Source: Aphrophora alni (Eukaryota > Arthropoda > Insecta > Hemiptera > Aphrophoridae). From it: a stretch of DNA of 64,000 nucleotides. The translations under genes and the position numbers were made by a program. The notes under the pieces were generated by a model. It worked only from the letters and a program-made list of their open reading frames with translations. It did no database searches and was not told where the DNA came from. Location: contig OY740768.1 in assembly GCA_963513935.1 (NCBI GenBank), positions 43,828,368 through 43,892,367 on the forward strand. The letters run 5' to 3'. Of this stretch, positions 22,490 through 34,209 are shown piece by piece; the stretch's first letter is position 1, and the number at the start of each line of letters is the position of its first letter.

Positions 22490-24110
22490 TGTGTAGAGAA
22501 TTGTATGCGGATGACTTAGGGCCTATCCTCGCGTTTGTCTGGAGGAATCGAAGGGATTGGAGATAGTAATGGAATTGTTCTCACAGCGGGAGACTAAAAA
22601 ATGGTCATATCCCGAGGTAGTAGGTAATTCTTTTCACTGAAGAGGATATTACCAGAGTCAGTAAGATGGCACCAGGTCTGGATCAGGTGACCGCGAAGGT
22701 TATTAAAACCTTGTAACAATACAAACAGCAAAATGATTAGAAATGTTAAAACCTACCCTATAAAGGATAATTTTCCGTAGACTGGAAGGTTTCTAGGTTT
22801 GAGAAAAACAAAAAGTTCGGAAGAGACAGTACTTCACACTGTGCATCCTAACGATGTGGGAAACTCAATGGAAACACTAATTGTTGCCGGATTGGAAGTC
22901 ACTTGTTAGCAGTGTTAGAGAGACAATTAGGCTATCGAAAAGGATGGTCAATGGGGGATGCCATTCAGGGAGGTAAAAATTTACTGGGCCATGTAAAAGT
23001 ACGCTTTAATGACACTGGAGATAAGAAATGTTTTTAACAGTGCCATATGGTAAGAATCGCGGAGGCACTGGAGACGTGAGAGATTTCAGGCTATCTGGTA
23101 AAGATAATTAAGAGTTATTTGGAGTGTAGAAAAGTGTTTGTTGGAAGGGTCACAAAATTCTTCATGGCAATAGGTGGGTCTCAAGGCTCTGTTTCCGAGG
23201 TGGGTCCCGCTGCTCTTGAACGTCTATTATGACTCGAATTCCGGAAGGGCTAGAAATAATTAATTGGGTATGCGGACGATATTGCAGTTGTACCCAAAGC
23301 CAGAAGTAAATTAAAATTAGAGACATTCCTGATATCTAGTACTGAGATAGATACGAAGATAGCTATATCGAAAAAAATGGAACTTGCATCCCAGAAGACG
23401 GAATTTACAATACTGGTGGCTGGAAGAAAACTAAAAGTTATCGAGACAGAGGTCGGAACAATTTATCTGGAACCATGTCAAATAAAATCTTTGAAACGTG
23501 ACCTAGTGTATGTGAATGGTCTTGGCTCCAGTAAGAGGAAGGTTATAATAATTTCTGCATACTCAGTAGTCCATTACGTGGCTTCGATTTGGATGCTGTT
23601 TGCCTTACAAAGAAAACTTGTGCTCACAAGTACTTGTAAATATAGAACAGTAGGGACTATTAGGGCAAACGGTATTGCAGGGATATCACTCCTCGACCTT
23701 CTGGTAGAAGAAACAGGTAAAAAGACCCGCGAACAGGTTGTTAATCCACTTATACTGAGACAATAGCAAAGTGGCAGAACTATTGTTGATGTGACAGCCA
23801 GGTGGACGAGGAAGCTCATGCCGAATATCAGGAAATGGGTTTTCCACAAACACGGCTACTGGATGACTCAAGCACTTACAGGACACTGAGAGTTTGGAAA
23901 ATATTTATTTAATGTACCTTCTATAGAGAATACCCTGCAACCTTCGCTCCTTCACTGTGCTAGATGGTTTGTAGACACAAGAGTTACAAGTAGAAATTTT
24001 TGCGAAATAGTGCCTCATATTTTAGGATGCAAGAATGCCTGGATAGCCTATTCCTCATGCCTTAGATCTTTAATGTCGAAAAAAAGAGGAGGGAGCCAGA
24101 ACAATTAACG
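22490..24110 (+). pseudogene. R1-like LINE reverse transcriptase (ORF2) pseudogene
   Basis: Remnant of a non-LTR retrotransposon ORF2, which copies element RNA at a nicked target. Landmarks in order: APGLD (22669-22683, RT entry block); QLGYRKGWSMGDAIQ (22924-22968, the FRKGRS-type RT block); TLEIRNVFNSA (23012-23044), where the first catalytic Asp of the usual TLD block is Glu; SQGSV before the PLLLNVYYD-like block (about 23170-23230, shifted frame); and the intact catalytic YADD box (23269-23280). A 130-codon open stretch (23377-23766) continues in the same frame with ELASQKTE and a YRTVG...LLVEE-like thumb block. A C-terminal region then holds ARWTRKLMPNIRKW and LTGH. Stops at 22714 and 23051 and paired frameshifts make it dead. 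The endonuclease and 5' half are missing. Overall collinearity indicates slow mutational decay and not rearrangement. Confidence 0.85.
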
Positions 24111-24333
24111 AATAATATAAGATAAAGGATACGGCTATTATCCAGAATGAGAAGGTAGGTTTAGCCGGTAAGAGTCAGTCACTATCCATGTTTAATAGTG
24201 TGTCTATGAGGATTTCGCTTGATTGAACAAAAGACATGTGATCCACCCCAAAGAATGTATAAAACGGTAGATCTCTCTGATGGGAAAGTAAAAACAAAAT
24301 TAGGTCAGATTAGGTTAGTGTAGAGTTAGGTTT
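24111..24333 (+). other. Probable LINE 3' untranslated tail
   Basis: Non-coding sequence following the ORF2 relic, ending in GATTAGGTTAG-type words at 24299-24330. By position it is the 3' UTR of the decayed LINE; no poly(A) tract is preserved. Confidence 0.4.
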
Positions 24334-24978
24334 TCAATAATTTTTGTTTGATTTTCTTCATATTTGGTTTAATATTGTGTTGTTCAATGCAATTATTCTT
24401 TAAAGAATGGTGGCGACCAAATCATTTATTTTTTTATTTTTTCCAATCAGTAGCATATTATGTCTAAATTTCACAAAATTCGGTAAAACATAGGCATTTA
24501 AAGAGAGCGCCTATAAGTCAAAGGAAATATTCTGAGACTAATAATTCAGTAGAGTTACATAGGTTAAGTCTTTAATAATTTTTGTTTGAGTTTCTTCACT
24601 TTTGGTATAATATTGTTTTGTACAATGCAATTATTCTTTAAAGATTTGTGGTGACAAAATCATTTACTATTTTTATAATTTGTCCAAACAGTAGCACATT
24701 ATGTCTGAATTTCACAAAATTTGGTAAAATATAGACATTTACAAAGAGCCCATAAGTCAAAAGAAATATTCTCAGACTAAGTCTTTAATAATTTTTGTTT
24801 GATTTTCTTCATATTTGGTATAACATTGTTTTGTACAATGCAATTATTTTTTAAAGATTAGTGGTGACAATTTTTTTTTTTAATTTGTCCAATTAGTAGC
24901 ACATTATGTCGGAATTTCACAAAATTTGGTAAAATATAGGCATTTACAAAAAGCCTCTGAGACTAATAATTCAGTACA
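24334..24978 (+). repeat. Three-copy tandem repeat of ~195-238 bp
   Basis: Copies start at about 24334, 24572 and 24785, each with AATAATTTTTGTTTGA, TACAATGCAATTATT-like, AGTAGCACATTATGTC and TTTCACAAAATTTGGTAAAA in the same order. Copies 2 and 3 are closer to each other than to copy 1, and copies shorten towards the right by small deletions. The array directly follows the LINE pseudogene, so it could be that element's tandemly repeated 3' UTR or an independent array. Confidence 0.85.
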
Positions 24979-25804
24979 TCGTAAATTAATTTTTAACCGA
25001 TTTTCACCGATTTGTTAAAAATTGTTAAATGAAGGAGAATATGAAGAATTTGAGTTACAGTCTGTGTAGAACTTTAAAGTTTAAAATTTCCTAGATTTTA
25101 AAGAAAATATGCTTTTCTAATGAAAATTCAATACAAATGTTGGAAATTAATTGCTAAACAGAATACCGTGTAGTATCTTTAAAATTATTCAATTAATTCG
25201 ATAGTTGCAGATATATCGTAGACTTTTTATCAAATAGCTTATTATGAACCTAAACCTACTTTCAGCAGTAAGTAGTGCACAACGATAACAGCACAAACTC
25301 TATCATAAAAGGCGGTCTCATAAAATTTTACGTCCCGTTATGAGAAAACTATTTCAAATACCTTTTGATAAATTCTAGAAAAATATAAACGTGATCGATA
25401 AAAAAATATGTTTATGGTTGGCAACCGTGGAAAATAATTGACAACAATAAAAACATTTTCTATAAGAACACTTCTTATTAAATACATTATTTATTTACTT
25501 GTATAATATTATCAAGGCGAGAATTATATAAATAATAAATAGAATACAATGATTACACCAACATGTTCATAAACACGTAAAATATGAATTCATATAATTC
25601 TAAATACAGAAAATACTATGATCTTAATATTTTTATTTCTTTGTTTCTAAATCGACTTTGAAAATTGGAGCTAAAGTTCAATATTACATTTCTTTAAAAT
25701 ATATATATAGATTTGGGTTTCCCATTTTACCAAATTATTAACCTAAACAAGTAATTTTGTCCAACCCGGCCTTTCCTTTAAATTTTGGATTTGTTCATCG
25801 AGCC
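24979..25804. other. Gene-free stretch
   Basis: AT-rich, nothing recognised. Confidence 0.5.
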
Positions 25805-26160
25805 ACAAAGAAAACATATACAATGACAGCATATAATCCTTTGATGTCAGGGATTCTTTCCGTAACAATATTATCTCCATACATAATATAATAAACAGAA
25901 ATAAAAGTATAGCATGGTTCTGTTTAATTACATAAGATAAAAATTTGTTATTTTCGTTCGTTCATTTAAACCCTACACTTATTCTTAAAGAAAAGAGATG
26001 TAAACAATGCAATTTTATAACAACTTTCTTTAGTGCCAGGATTCTTTCTATAAAAGACACTTTCTTCGTAAATAACAAAACAAATATTTAAATATAAAGT
26101 ATGGCATGGGTGTACTTAATTCAAAACACTATATAAGATGCAATGGCAGAGAGAGTTTTT
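25805..26160 (+). repeat. Diverged ~190-bp tandem duplication
   Basis: Two diverged direct copies about 191 bp apart share AAAGAAAA...ACAATG, then CAGG(G)ATTCTTTC (25847 and 26038), then AAAGTAT(A/G)GCATGG (25904 and 26097) and a TTAATT ending. It is an old duplication with many substitutions and indels. Confidence 0.45.
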
Positions 26161-27216
26161 GGAACAATCTGTAGAATATTAAAGATAAGTATGTCTCAGT
26201 GGTTTGGATGCAAACTAGTTTCAGATTCCGACTTTCTGCACGTAAAACTTTCAATATCCACTAACTAGTCAATTACTTTCAACTTACTTTGAAGCTTTTC
26301 AAAACCTAAGGGTATGTATATCTATTGAATAGAATACTGCAAGTATAATGATATGGTTATTTCAAGTTGTATTTACTGTTGTTATTGACCTCCCTGTTTG
26401 TAAAAAGAAGAAGAAAAAAGCATTAAAATTATATCTATTATGCTGAGGACAATTGGTGTAGCAGATTGAATAATGTAGTTTTTTATAGGGCGTCTTAACG
26501 AATTCTTAAATATATCTACGTAAATCACTGCTGATCCCATATTTATCCTTTCTAATAAGCTATACTCTTTATCGATAGAATTCATATAGTCCTTGTTAAA
26601 ATCTATTCGGAAGGGAACACAAATATGAGCCCAAAATACATGTTTTAAGAAGACAACTGTCTGAGCACTTACGGAAGCCTAAGTCAATTTTCCGATTATG
26701 TTAAGTTGTTATTTCAACTAATTTGATAACATCTACGAACTTTTGAGATGGTTTTCATCCCCCCACCAAAAATAAACTTTAGGTTCTAAAATAAATTTTA
26801 TCATAAAGTGATAACCATTCTAGAAATAAAATATCTGAGTACTTGTCTCAAATTAACAAAACATACATTAGAAATAAGTTCTAATAAATTTGCTAAGTTT
26901 TTCTTATGTTAAAATAGAAAAAAAGCCCTAATAAATTGACCAATAGACCTGTGTATTCTATAAATTTATGAATTAAAACTCCTAAAAGAAATTTAAGCGT
27001 CATAATTTTCTCGGAATTTATCAAATTTTTGTGAAATTTTTAGATTTGTAAAAGAAATTATTTTACCAATCGTATTGAAAAATAAAGTACAGTTTGGAAA
27101 AATTGGTAATACTTCAAAGTAATGTTAATAGTTGGCATTCAAAATTCTTTGGTAGACAAAAGAAACTATGGGCACTTTTATTATATTTTTGTGCTTATAA
27201 ATGAGTTTTTTTAAGA
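26161..27216. other. Gene-free stretch
   Basis: AT-rich. A 67-codon minus frame (26382-26585) with a hydrophobic end shows no recognisable domain. Confidence 0.45.
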
Positions 27217-27333
27217 GAGACAACATAGAGGGAAAGGGCAAGAGGGTGAGAGAGATGTAAAGAGTGAGTGAGATAAAAAGAGAAAGAATGGGCTATAAAG
27301 AGAAAGAGAGGAGGGATGAATAGAAAGCGTGTG
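27217..27333. repeat. GA-rich purine tract
   Basis: A 117-base purine-dominated stretch (AGAGGGTGAGAGAGATG, AGTGAGTGAGATAAAAAGAG), similar in kind to 21358-21432. A (CTTT)n microsatellite follows at 27486-27504. Confidence 0.65.
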
Positions 27334-27504
27334 TATTGTGAGAAAATATGTTCATCATTAATTCACTTCTAACTATACTTTTCCCTCATCTAACTCTTCT
27401 CATTTAATTGTTCCAAATTTATTGTTTATAATTCCACAAATTCCTAGGAGATCTTGTTCATAGACAACTGACACGTACATTATATTTCTTTCTTTCTTTC
27501 TTTC

Positions 27505-29598
27505 TCGTAAACCCATTATAAGTACTGCTTGGGGAATGATGACATAAAACAATTTCAAGACCAAGGACTAACAACACATGATATCACTTGAAGACTTGCT
27601 TCTGATATTATATTGCGGTGTACCACTCATCAGGATTATAGTAAATAGTAAGCTATGTATAAAACTATAGATTTACTCAAACCATGAACTACTGGAAGCG
27701 TACGCGATCCAAATATATTTTATATATTACTCTAATTCATACCGATGCATGAATAAAAGAAGTAACTCTTACAGAAATAACAATCTATTTGAAATTTCGT
27801 AACTCTATTCAACTCTAATAGGTTTTACGTCATATAAATTAAAACATCAAACAAGTATTGAGTTATTTAATTTTTTGAATTAGCTAAAAACTTATAGTGC
27901 AATAGTTTTTTTTTAGAAAAAAGTTCAAACTTCATTTGATTTTTTTTTTTTTTTTTACTCATTTTGCCTTGTTCACACCATTCAATCTTAATACGCGCAT
28001 TAACCGTTTTGAATGACCGCAATTTTAAATCGGAATATATAAAAGAAAACATATATCCATCTCTTGGTAGCAAAGAAACTTTTGCCATAACTGCGTCAAC
28101 ACAACACAAGTGGGCGTGGTCTTGTTTAGATCTGGATAATCTTCACAATATTTTCTAAATTATTCTTTGTTGTAAGTTTACTTTAAGTTCACATTTAATT
28201 CAAACTAACAATATTTGTTCATCGTTTTTAAGCCATCGAGCTATCCATGCGTTATCAAAATCGTTGCAATTAAAAAATATATCGTGAAAAAGATTTGGGG
28301 ATGGTATTTTTATAATTTTGTGGTGGATTCAATTAATTGGGTAATTTTATGACTATACATCTCGAATTTGTACAGGAGACCGGACAAAAGAACAAATTGA
28401 GCGTTCTTAATAGTCGAAGATTTTATTTTATTTTGTTAAAAATCATTTTATTTTGTAACTATATTTATATAACTAATTTACTGATTTTGTACACATTTTT
28501 AAATCGTATATTTGTATTTCAAACAAAGTATAAAACAAGAATATCAGAAATGTGTTTCAAATTTAGTTTCATAATTAGGAAAACTAGCTCCCATTTCATT
28601 GTTGGTTGTATTTTGTTATAATTAAAAGGAATAGCTTGAGCAAAAGGAGGGACTTAATATAGGAAATTAGTGGACTGGCGAAGTTAATCTAATTAAAAGT
28701 TGAATCTAACATCTGGGGGTGTAAATATGTATATATGAGTGGGGGTGGGGAGTTGTTCTCTGGTGACAAGTGTAGTTAACTACAGTTGTTACAACTCCCA
28801 GTTACCCCTTCCTCCAAAATATTAACTGTAACAATCCTTACATTGCTTGGCCAACAACCTGTTTTTCGAATGAATGTTGCACGATGCAAAAGAAAAGCTG
28901 TTATTTTTTTTTAACTAAATGTTATGTTTAAGGAAGTATAAAAATTAAATAATATTGTTTTATAATATTGTTTATAAGGTGTGTTTTTATAATTCTTAGA
29001 ATGACGATTATTACGAATTCAAGAAATAAATAATTTTCTACTCCAGATTCATTTTTATTCCAAATATAAACACTACCATTATTACACTTGACAAAAATGG
29101 CAGAACGGCAATGTGTTACATGAAATGCATCGGATAAAGTGATAAATTGTGACATGTAATAATTTTTCTTAGAAACACAAGGACATAAAACAATCGCACA
29201 CATAGACTTAATCTACTTGGAAGTGTAGTTATATGTGAGTTTACAAGTATTTCAGATTGTGAAATCAAAATTTTAAAGCATGAGGTTCGAACTGGAAGAT
29301 CACAACAGTGAAATATTCAATGATATTCGAAATATGAGCTTATTTTTCTTTTAAATTGTGTGTGTGTGTGTGGGGGGGGTGAATGTGTGTTCAATCTAAA
29401 GGTCAAAAGTCGTTCATAAAATTTCGTTTTAAAATATCTTCAACAGGTAGATAAAATAAAGTATAAAAATTCGGAAGTTCGTCTTTTTTGTACGTTTTCT
29501 ACTCCGTACTAGTAATAATACAACACTGGAAACACTGAATATGTGGCTCCTTCCAAAGAGTCTACTTACACATTATGCAAGAGGTGAACTACGAATGT
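27505..29598. other. Gene-free stretch with simple repeats
   Basis: There is no supported gene. It includes a T-run at 27937-27956, a perfect 14-bp palindrome TGTAGTTAACTACA at 28771-28784, and a (GT)n plus G-run at 29358-29379. Frames at 27867-28109 (-) and 28928-29203 (-) are unconvincing. Confidence 0.5.
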
Positions 29599-29965
29599 TA
29601 GGTTAGGTAAGGTTGGGTTGCGTTAGATTGAGTAGGTAACGAGAGGGCCAGAAAGTTTGAAAACGGTAATCTTTGTCGAAGTGACCTGAGGAAGCATATC
29701 GTGAAACATGGCAGAAGCGATGGTCCACCAACGAAGATAAGGCAAATTGGACTAAGACGCTAATACGCGAGCTCGGTGACTTGTTTTCTTATTCAGGCTT
29801 CAATATCATTCGTAGGTTCAAGCGTAGGGAGGATGTAAGATGTTCGTAGTTTATAGAACTGAATTCACTGCTCCATTATATAAGGTGGTGTAGGGACAGA
29901 GATGAGTTAACTCAGTTATGGGAAAAGTAGATTAGGTTAGATTTAGTTAGGTTGTGATAGGTCAG
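29599..29965 (+). repeat. GTTAG-bordered relic, probable old transposon
   Basis: A GC-richer block (29640-29925) is bordered on both sides by GGTTAG-type words (29599-29640 and 29926-29965), the same setting as the LINE at 22.2-24.3 kb. A short open stretch at about 29658-29765 reads RSDLRKHIVKHG-like residues, but the full cysteine/histidine pattern of a zinc finger is absent, so I do not claim one. It is probably a fragment of an R1/I-like element outside its conserved domains. Confidence 0.3.
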
Positions 29966-30389
29966 CGTTGAAATAGATCAAGAAGATCGGCAATATTAAA
30001 ACAGAACAATATGACAATATGTTTCGTAAAGTCATAAAGGCAATCGTTACCGAAGAATGCTTTAGAAACCAAAATGATTAAATATTTTATACCAGCATTG
30101 ATTATTCTGAGACTTTCCAAACATTTTCAGTATTTTAAAAGAAGACTAGGTCAGTACTTTGATGTGATAAAGGAATATGACAAAAAGTTGATTAGCCTTA
30201 ATGCTTGAACGAAGTAGACAAAGAAATATTTCTTGATTGGTTAAATAACTAAAGATGTACAATAGAGATCAATAGTAGAGTAACTACCAGGTCTACTAAA
30301 TATAATGGCAGATACATAAAATGAAAATCATCTGTGATTAATTCTACCTTACCAATATTGCTTATATTTTGTAGAAGCCATACTTGCAA

Positions 30390-30698
30390 TTATTTTCGAG
30401 CATTCGGCCGTGTGATGAAGGGACGAGTCCAACAACGACAAAATAGAAATGTGTAGAGTATTTCCTTTCCTTCTTTAAGAATGTCAGTGCTAATGGTGAT
30501 AATATGGCAAAACATTCTACTTATACCACATCCATAATTCAATGAACAATCCTTGGCGCCTGTATATTGAAACAGGGTGTCTTGTTTTGACGGCTTATTA
30601 CCGTGGCGTTTTGACAGATTGAGGGTATTATAAGGAAAACGAGATTGACCGATGAGCTTCACTAATGCTGTGTGTTCACCAGTCGTGAAACATTTCAT
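30390..30698 (-). CDS. Hypothetical 102-codon frame, doubtful
   Basis: An ATG frame of 102 codons with an A at -3 and less AT-biased than its surroundings. It contains several Cys residues, a basic centre and a hydrophobic Cys-rich end. I recognise no domain. Its interior carries ACAGGGTG (30573-30580, + strand), a phrase common at transposon ends, and CTAATGGTGATAATATGGCA (30490-30509), which recurs nearly unchanged at 55164-55183. Both point to a decayed mobile element more than to a host gene. No introns or polyadenylation signal could be assigned. Confidence 0.15.
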   Translation of the reverse strand: MKCFTTGEHTALVKLIGQSRFPYNTLNLSKRHGNKPSKQDTLFQYTGAKDCSLNYGCGISRMFCHIITISTDILKEGKEILYTFLFCRCWTRPFITRPNARK

Positions 30699-32279
30699 TT
30701 TCTAGACACAAAATTAACTGAAATTAACCTATTCTTCGCAGGTGACGAAGATTTTAAAATAAATCAAATATTTAAAACATGTGTTTTGCTTCAAAGGAAG
30801 TTACAAGGCTAAACTCATACAGTATTCATAATTGCTGAAATTAAAGGAATTGATTTTCTAATAATTTAATGAGAAACCATTGCCATTAGCGTATTGTGTA
30901 ACTACTCGTAGCGTCAGGTGTATTTTTAAACTTAATACATTTAGTACTACGAGTATTATTTTAATATTTGAACAACATTTCTTATACTACACTACCTTTG
31001 CTTGCGACTTCACATGCTTGAATATCTATTAATTACATTTGAAACATATAAAACACGTTACTTTCTAAGGCCTTTCCCCTTACTAATCCAACGTAAAAAA
31101 TATAAAAAAATTCATATAACGATAAAAAAAATTGATCAAACGAATGATCGTGAATGGTAAACACTGCAAGTAGCAGTAGTTGACAACAGAATGATTATAG
31201 CACTTTTTTGTTCCATCTTTTTAACCTGAAATTTGTAAAATCTTCCTTAGTTATTAAAAAGCCCTATGGCGATCGCCCTTATTAATATCTATACCCTACG
31301 GCTGCGGACATTTCCAGTTTAAATTAGAATTCAAATCATATACTATTTTTGTAATCGAAAAACATTTATTGTCACTGAAAAAATAAATAAATAAAAGGGA
31401 AAAAAACAGGAGGAAAAATGACATAATATATGTTGAAATTTCTGGTTTTCGTATTACCTTTAAAAATAAACATTATTATAAATAATTATAGCACTACCAG
31501 AACAATTTGAATCAAAAAAAGACACAAACGTGACCAATTATTGTACTTGCATAGGAAATAAAATCGGATCAGCTGTTCTCGGAGTATTAGTTTACTAAGA
31601 CATACAAACAGACAGATAAACGTTGCGTTTTAAAAAAATCGATATCTAGGATTTTATGGAAAAGATAGGAATATTTAGAATACCAAATATTGGTTGGAAT
31701 CAGTTTTTAATTTTAGTATTTCATTTTAGTACAGCTGCAGTATAAAAATGTGTTTACAGTTTTTAATATTCATACAAATCTTCAGATTTCTATCAACTCC
31801 AGGCTTTGATAGCTACCTCTAGTTTTCGCTGTTCATTTCTTGTATCAAGACCTTTAAAAAGAGGTGTCACTCTATTTAAAGAGGAACTTTAAATTTCAGA
31901 TCCTTAAGGTGTCTTAAAAATTCCCTATTTTGTGAGCATGGGCAAAGTTACCCTCTACTCAAAAAAGTACATTTTTATTACCTAAAAACGTGTCTTGAGT
32001 TTGGTTTACCTAGGTTCATTCGTTAAAAAGGTAACAGGGTGTCTCCACACTTTTGCCTAACTCGGTATGTAGAAAAGCTACGGGATTATTGTGATGGTTA
32101 ACAAGGCAGATATAAAATATGTTAATCATTCTATAAACTATGATGGCGAAGATTAAGGTTAATTTTCAGTTTTTGCTATTTTTCACTTAATGTTTCAGTT
32201 ACTTCAAATTTGGTTAATAACTGATATATATGAACTTAAAAATAGGGAAAAAAACCTTGTAGTTAGCATTATAAAAACA
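30699..32279. other. Gene-free stretch with repeat relic near 31565
   Basis: No gene. At 31565-31615 the phrase GGATCAGCTGTTCTCGGAGT followed by ACATACAAACAGACAGATAA is a type found at the ends of old insect repeats. A second ACAGGGTGTCT phrase lies near 32035. Confidence 0.4.
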
Positions 32280-32580
32280 TACCACCCACCCAAAGGCTTA
32301 TTTGTAATAAGTACGGGGTTTTCAATTCCAAGGAACCCTAGTTGGATCCTACACCTTTTTCATTTAGTCTTGGTTAGATCCCTCTCTTTCATCTCTATTT
32401 CCTAGCAGGTCTTTCTTGTCTAAGTCTTGTATTTTTCCGACCCTGGCGCTATTAGAGCATTCGAGGGCTTGGGGAATTTATTTTATGTTCTTTTCTTCTT
32501 TTTTATAAGGCGATGATGATTGAGAGGTTTTTACCTTTAAAAGCAACAAGAAAATATAAAAACAAAAAAGGAAATTTTTA
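32280..32580 (+). repeat. Dispersed repeat family B, copy 2
   Basis: Landmarks: CAAGGAACCCTAGTTGGATC (32328-32347), TTTCATTTAGTCTTGGTTAG (32357-32376), TTTCCGACCCTGGCGCTATT (32434-32453), GCATTCGAGGGCTTGGGGAA (32457-32476) and GGCGATGATGATTGAGAGGT (32509-32528). It is the best-preserved copy. The open frame 32190-32405 runs into it and is not a gene. Confidence 0.7.
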
Positions 32581-32679
32581 TTTCCACTTAACTGAAACTC
32601 TGCAATGATTAATTTCATAACAAGTCAAGAGGTTGGTAATTTTAAAATACTGCTATTTTATTATTGAACTGAATATACT

Positions 32680-32945
32680 ACTGGTGTTCACACATATAGT
32701 GAGAATGGTTGTGTCAATCCCGATACCCATGGCTGGATCTACCCCTTTCTTTATTTAGTCTTGAGTTAGAACTTTCTCTTTCATCTTTCTTATCAGGTGT
32801 CTTTTGACAAACTCTTGTTCTCTTCCGACCCTGCCGCTATTCGAAGGATATTCGAAGAATGAAGATAACTATTGTATGCTCCTACATTTAAAAAAAGTTA
32901 CGATGACCACGAAGTTTATCGTCTTTAAACGACAAGAACTAATAA
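32680..32945 (+). repeat. Dispersed repeat family B, copy 3
   Basis: CACACATATAGTGAGAATGG (32689-32708), TGGCTGGATCTACCCCTTTC (32731-32750) and TTCCGACCCTGCCGCTATTC (32823-32842) match copies 1 and 2 in order. It lies about 400 bp after copy 2 in the same orientation. Confidence 0.65.
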
Positions 32946-33368
32946 ATTAAACTGAATGAAATTGTTTTCGTTCTTATCAGTAATTTAATGAAAGCTATAA
33001 AACTTGTTTTATATTAGATTATATGATTTACGATGGTTATGCCATTCATTTGGTACAAATTCAAAACGTTATATCTCATTTTTTTAAACGTTTAACTTTT
33101 GCGTTAATTTATTGCACAGTGGAAGCTGTTTGGTTATTATTTTGATTTTAATAGGAAAGGAAAAACTATTAGATTTAATGTTATGTTAATTAACTGCACA
33201 TTGGACGTTGTGTCAATATTATTTCGGTTGTAATGAAAAAAAAATATATTAGGCCTAAAGTTACGTTTTAGTTTGTCTTTTCTAACATAGAAATTTAAAA
33301 CTATTATTATCTTCACAAGGAAAAACCCTATCATAGAGACCATAAAATGTCCACCCAATCTACCCTTT

Positions 33369-33480
33369 GAAATAGTGCGACACTATTTCAGGTCTAATGT
33401 ATTATATATATACACACACACACGCACACACACACGCGCGCGCGCGTGTGTGTGTTTGTGTGTAAACCCTCTACGGGTTT
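33369..33480. repeat. Palindrome cluster with Z-DNA-prone (TA)(CA)(CG)(TG) tract
   Basis: Three structures lie in 112 bp. A hairpin GAAATAGTG/CACTATTTC (33369-33377, 33381-33389) has a 3-nt loop. An uninterrupted alternating purine-pyrimidine tract (33403-33455) passes from TA to CA to CG to TG steps, making it self-complementary overall. A hairpin AAACCC/GGGTTT (33464-33480) has a 5-nt loop. Long alternating CA/CG/TG tracts are the classical Z-DNA formers. Frames across it are artefacts. Confidence 0.85.
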
Positions 33481-34081
33481 GCATATTTAATCCATATCTT
33501 TATAATCTGGTATGCATGCTTGGTTTTATAAACAATTGGACAAATTCCTTAATCAGAAAATTGATAAAATTGAATTATGTTCAATTTCGAAACAAAAATG
33601 GTTATTGAGGGTAAGTTTTTACCCCTTATTTTTACGTAGTTCTACGACATCTTACATTGTAGCTTTAAAATGTAATAGTCTATTACTGCTACAAAAAGAA
33701 GAAGAATAAAAAAATAAATTAGTTTAAAAAATACACTAAAAATTTAAGAAAAGTCACCAATATCAGTTATAATAGCTGAAATATTAGAGAATTAAAAAAA
33801 AATCGTAAGTAAGCTGCTTTACTATAAGATGAAATTAATTATTACGTAAAACAAACGTTTTTACAGTTTAAAAATGGCGGTTGATTGAGTAGTTACGTCT
33901 TATTCAGAGATCTTATATTAGCTTATAGTATCTGTATGTATTAATACTGAGATCGAAGTTGAATTTAATTTTAATCGTCCCTAAAAATTCAAAATGGCAT
34001 ACAAAAGTTAAAATTTCAATTTATTAACCTAAAAATTAAGTTTTATTTAAAATTTAACGCCACAGTTAGGATATTCAACAA

Positions 34082-34100
34082 AAATAGCGAAGCGCTATTT
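34082..34100. repeat. Short hairpin AAATAGCG/CGCTATTT
   Basis: A perfect 8-bp stem with a 3-nt loop (AAG). Its form is close to the hairpin at 33369-33389. Function unknown. Confidence 0.6.
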
Positions 34101-34209
34101 AAATTATTACTCTTGTCCAGAATTCTTCACAGGACCCTAACGTAAGAAAAACGTTAGTTTTTAATTACTGTTTATGATGCTGTCGAATAATCCTTTTTTA
34201 TTTCTTGTA

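Noticed and set aside
22504..22515. A second YADD near 22.5 kb
   Set aside because: It lies upstream of the RT entry block, where a catalytic box cannot be. By position it is probably the pre-RT linker or coincidence.
23574..23886. Minus-strand frames over 23.6-23.9 kb
   Set aside because: They are shadows of the LINE ORF2 pseudogene on the + strand, which carries the recognisable motifs.
29658..29780. Zinc-finger-like RSDLRKHIVKHG residues
   Set aside because: The paired cysteines and final histidine spacing of a C2H2 finger are missing, the frame is short, and the setting is repeat-like.
33375..33709. Open frames starting at 33375 and 33512
   Set aside because: The first reads through the CA/CG/TG tract; the second has no motif. 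A good donor (GTAAGT near 33612) exists, but no exon is readable before it.
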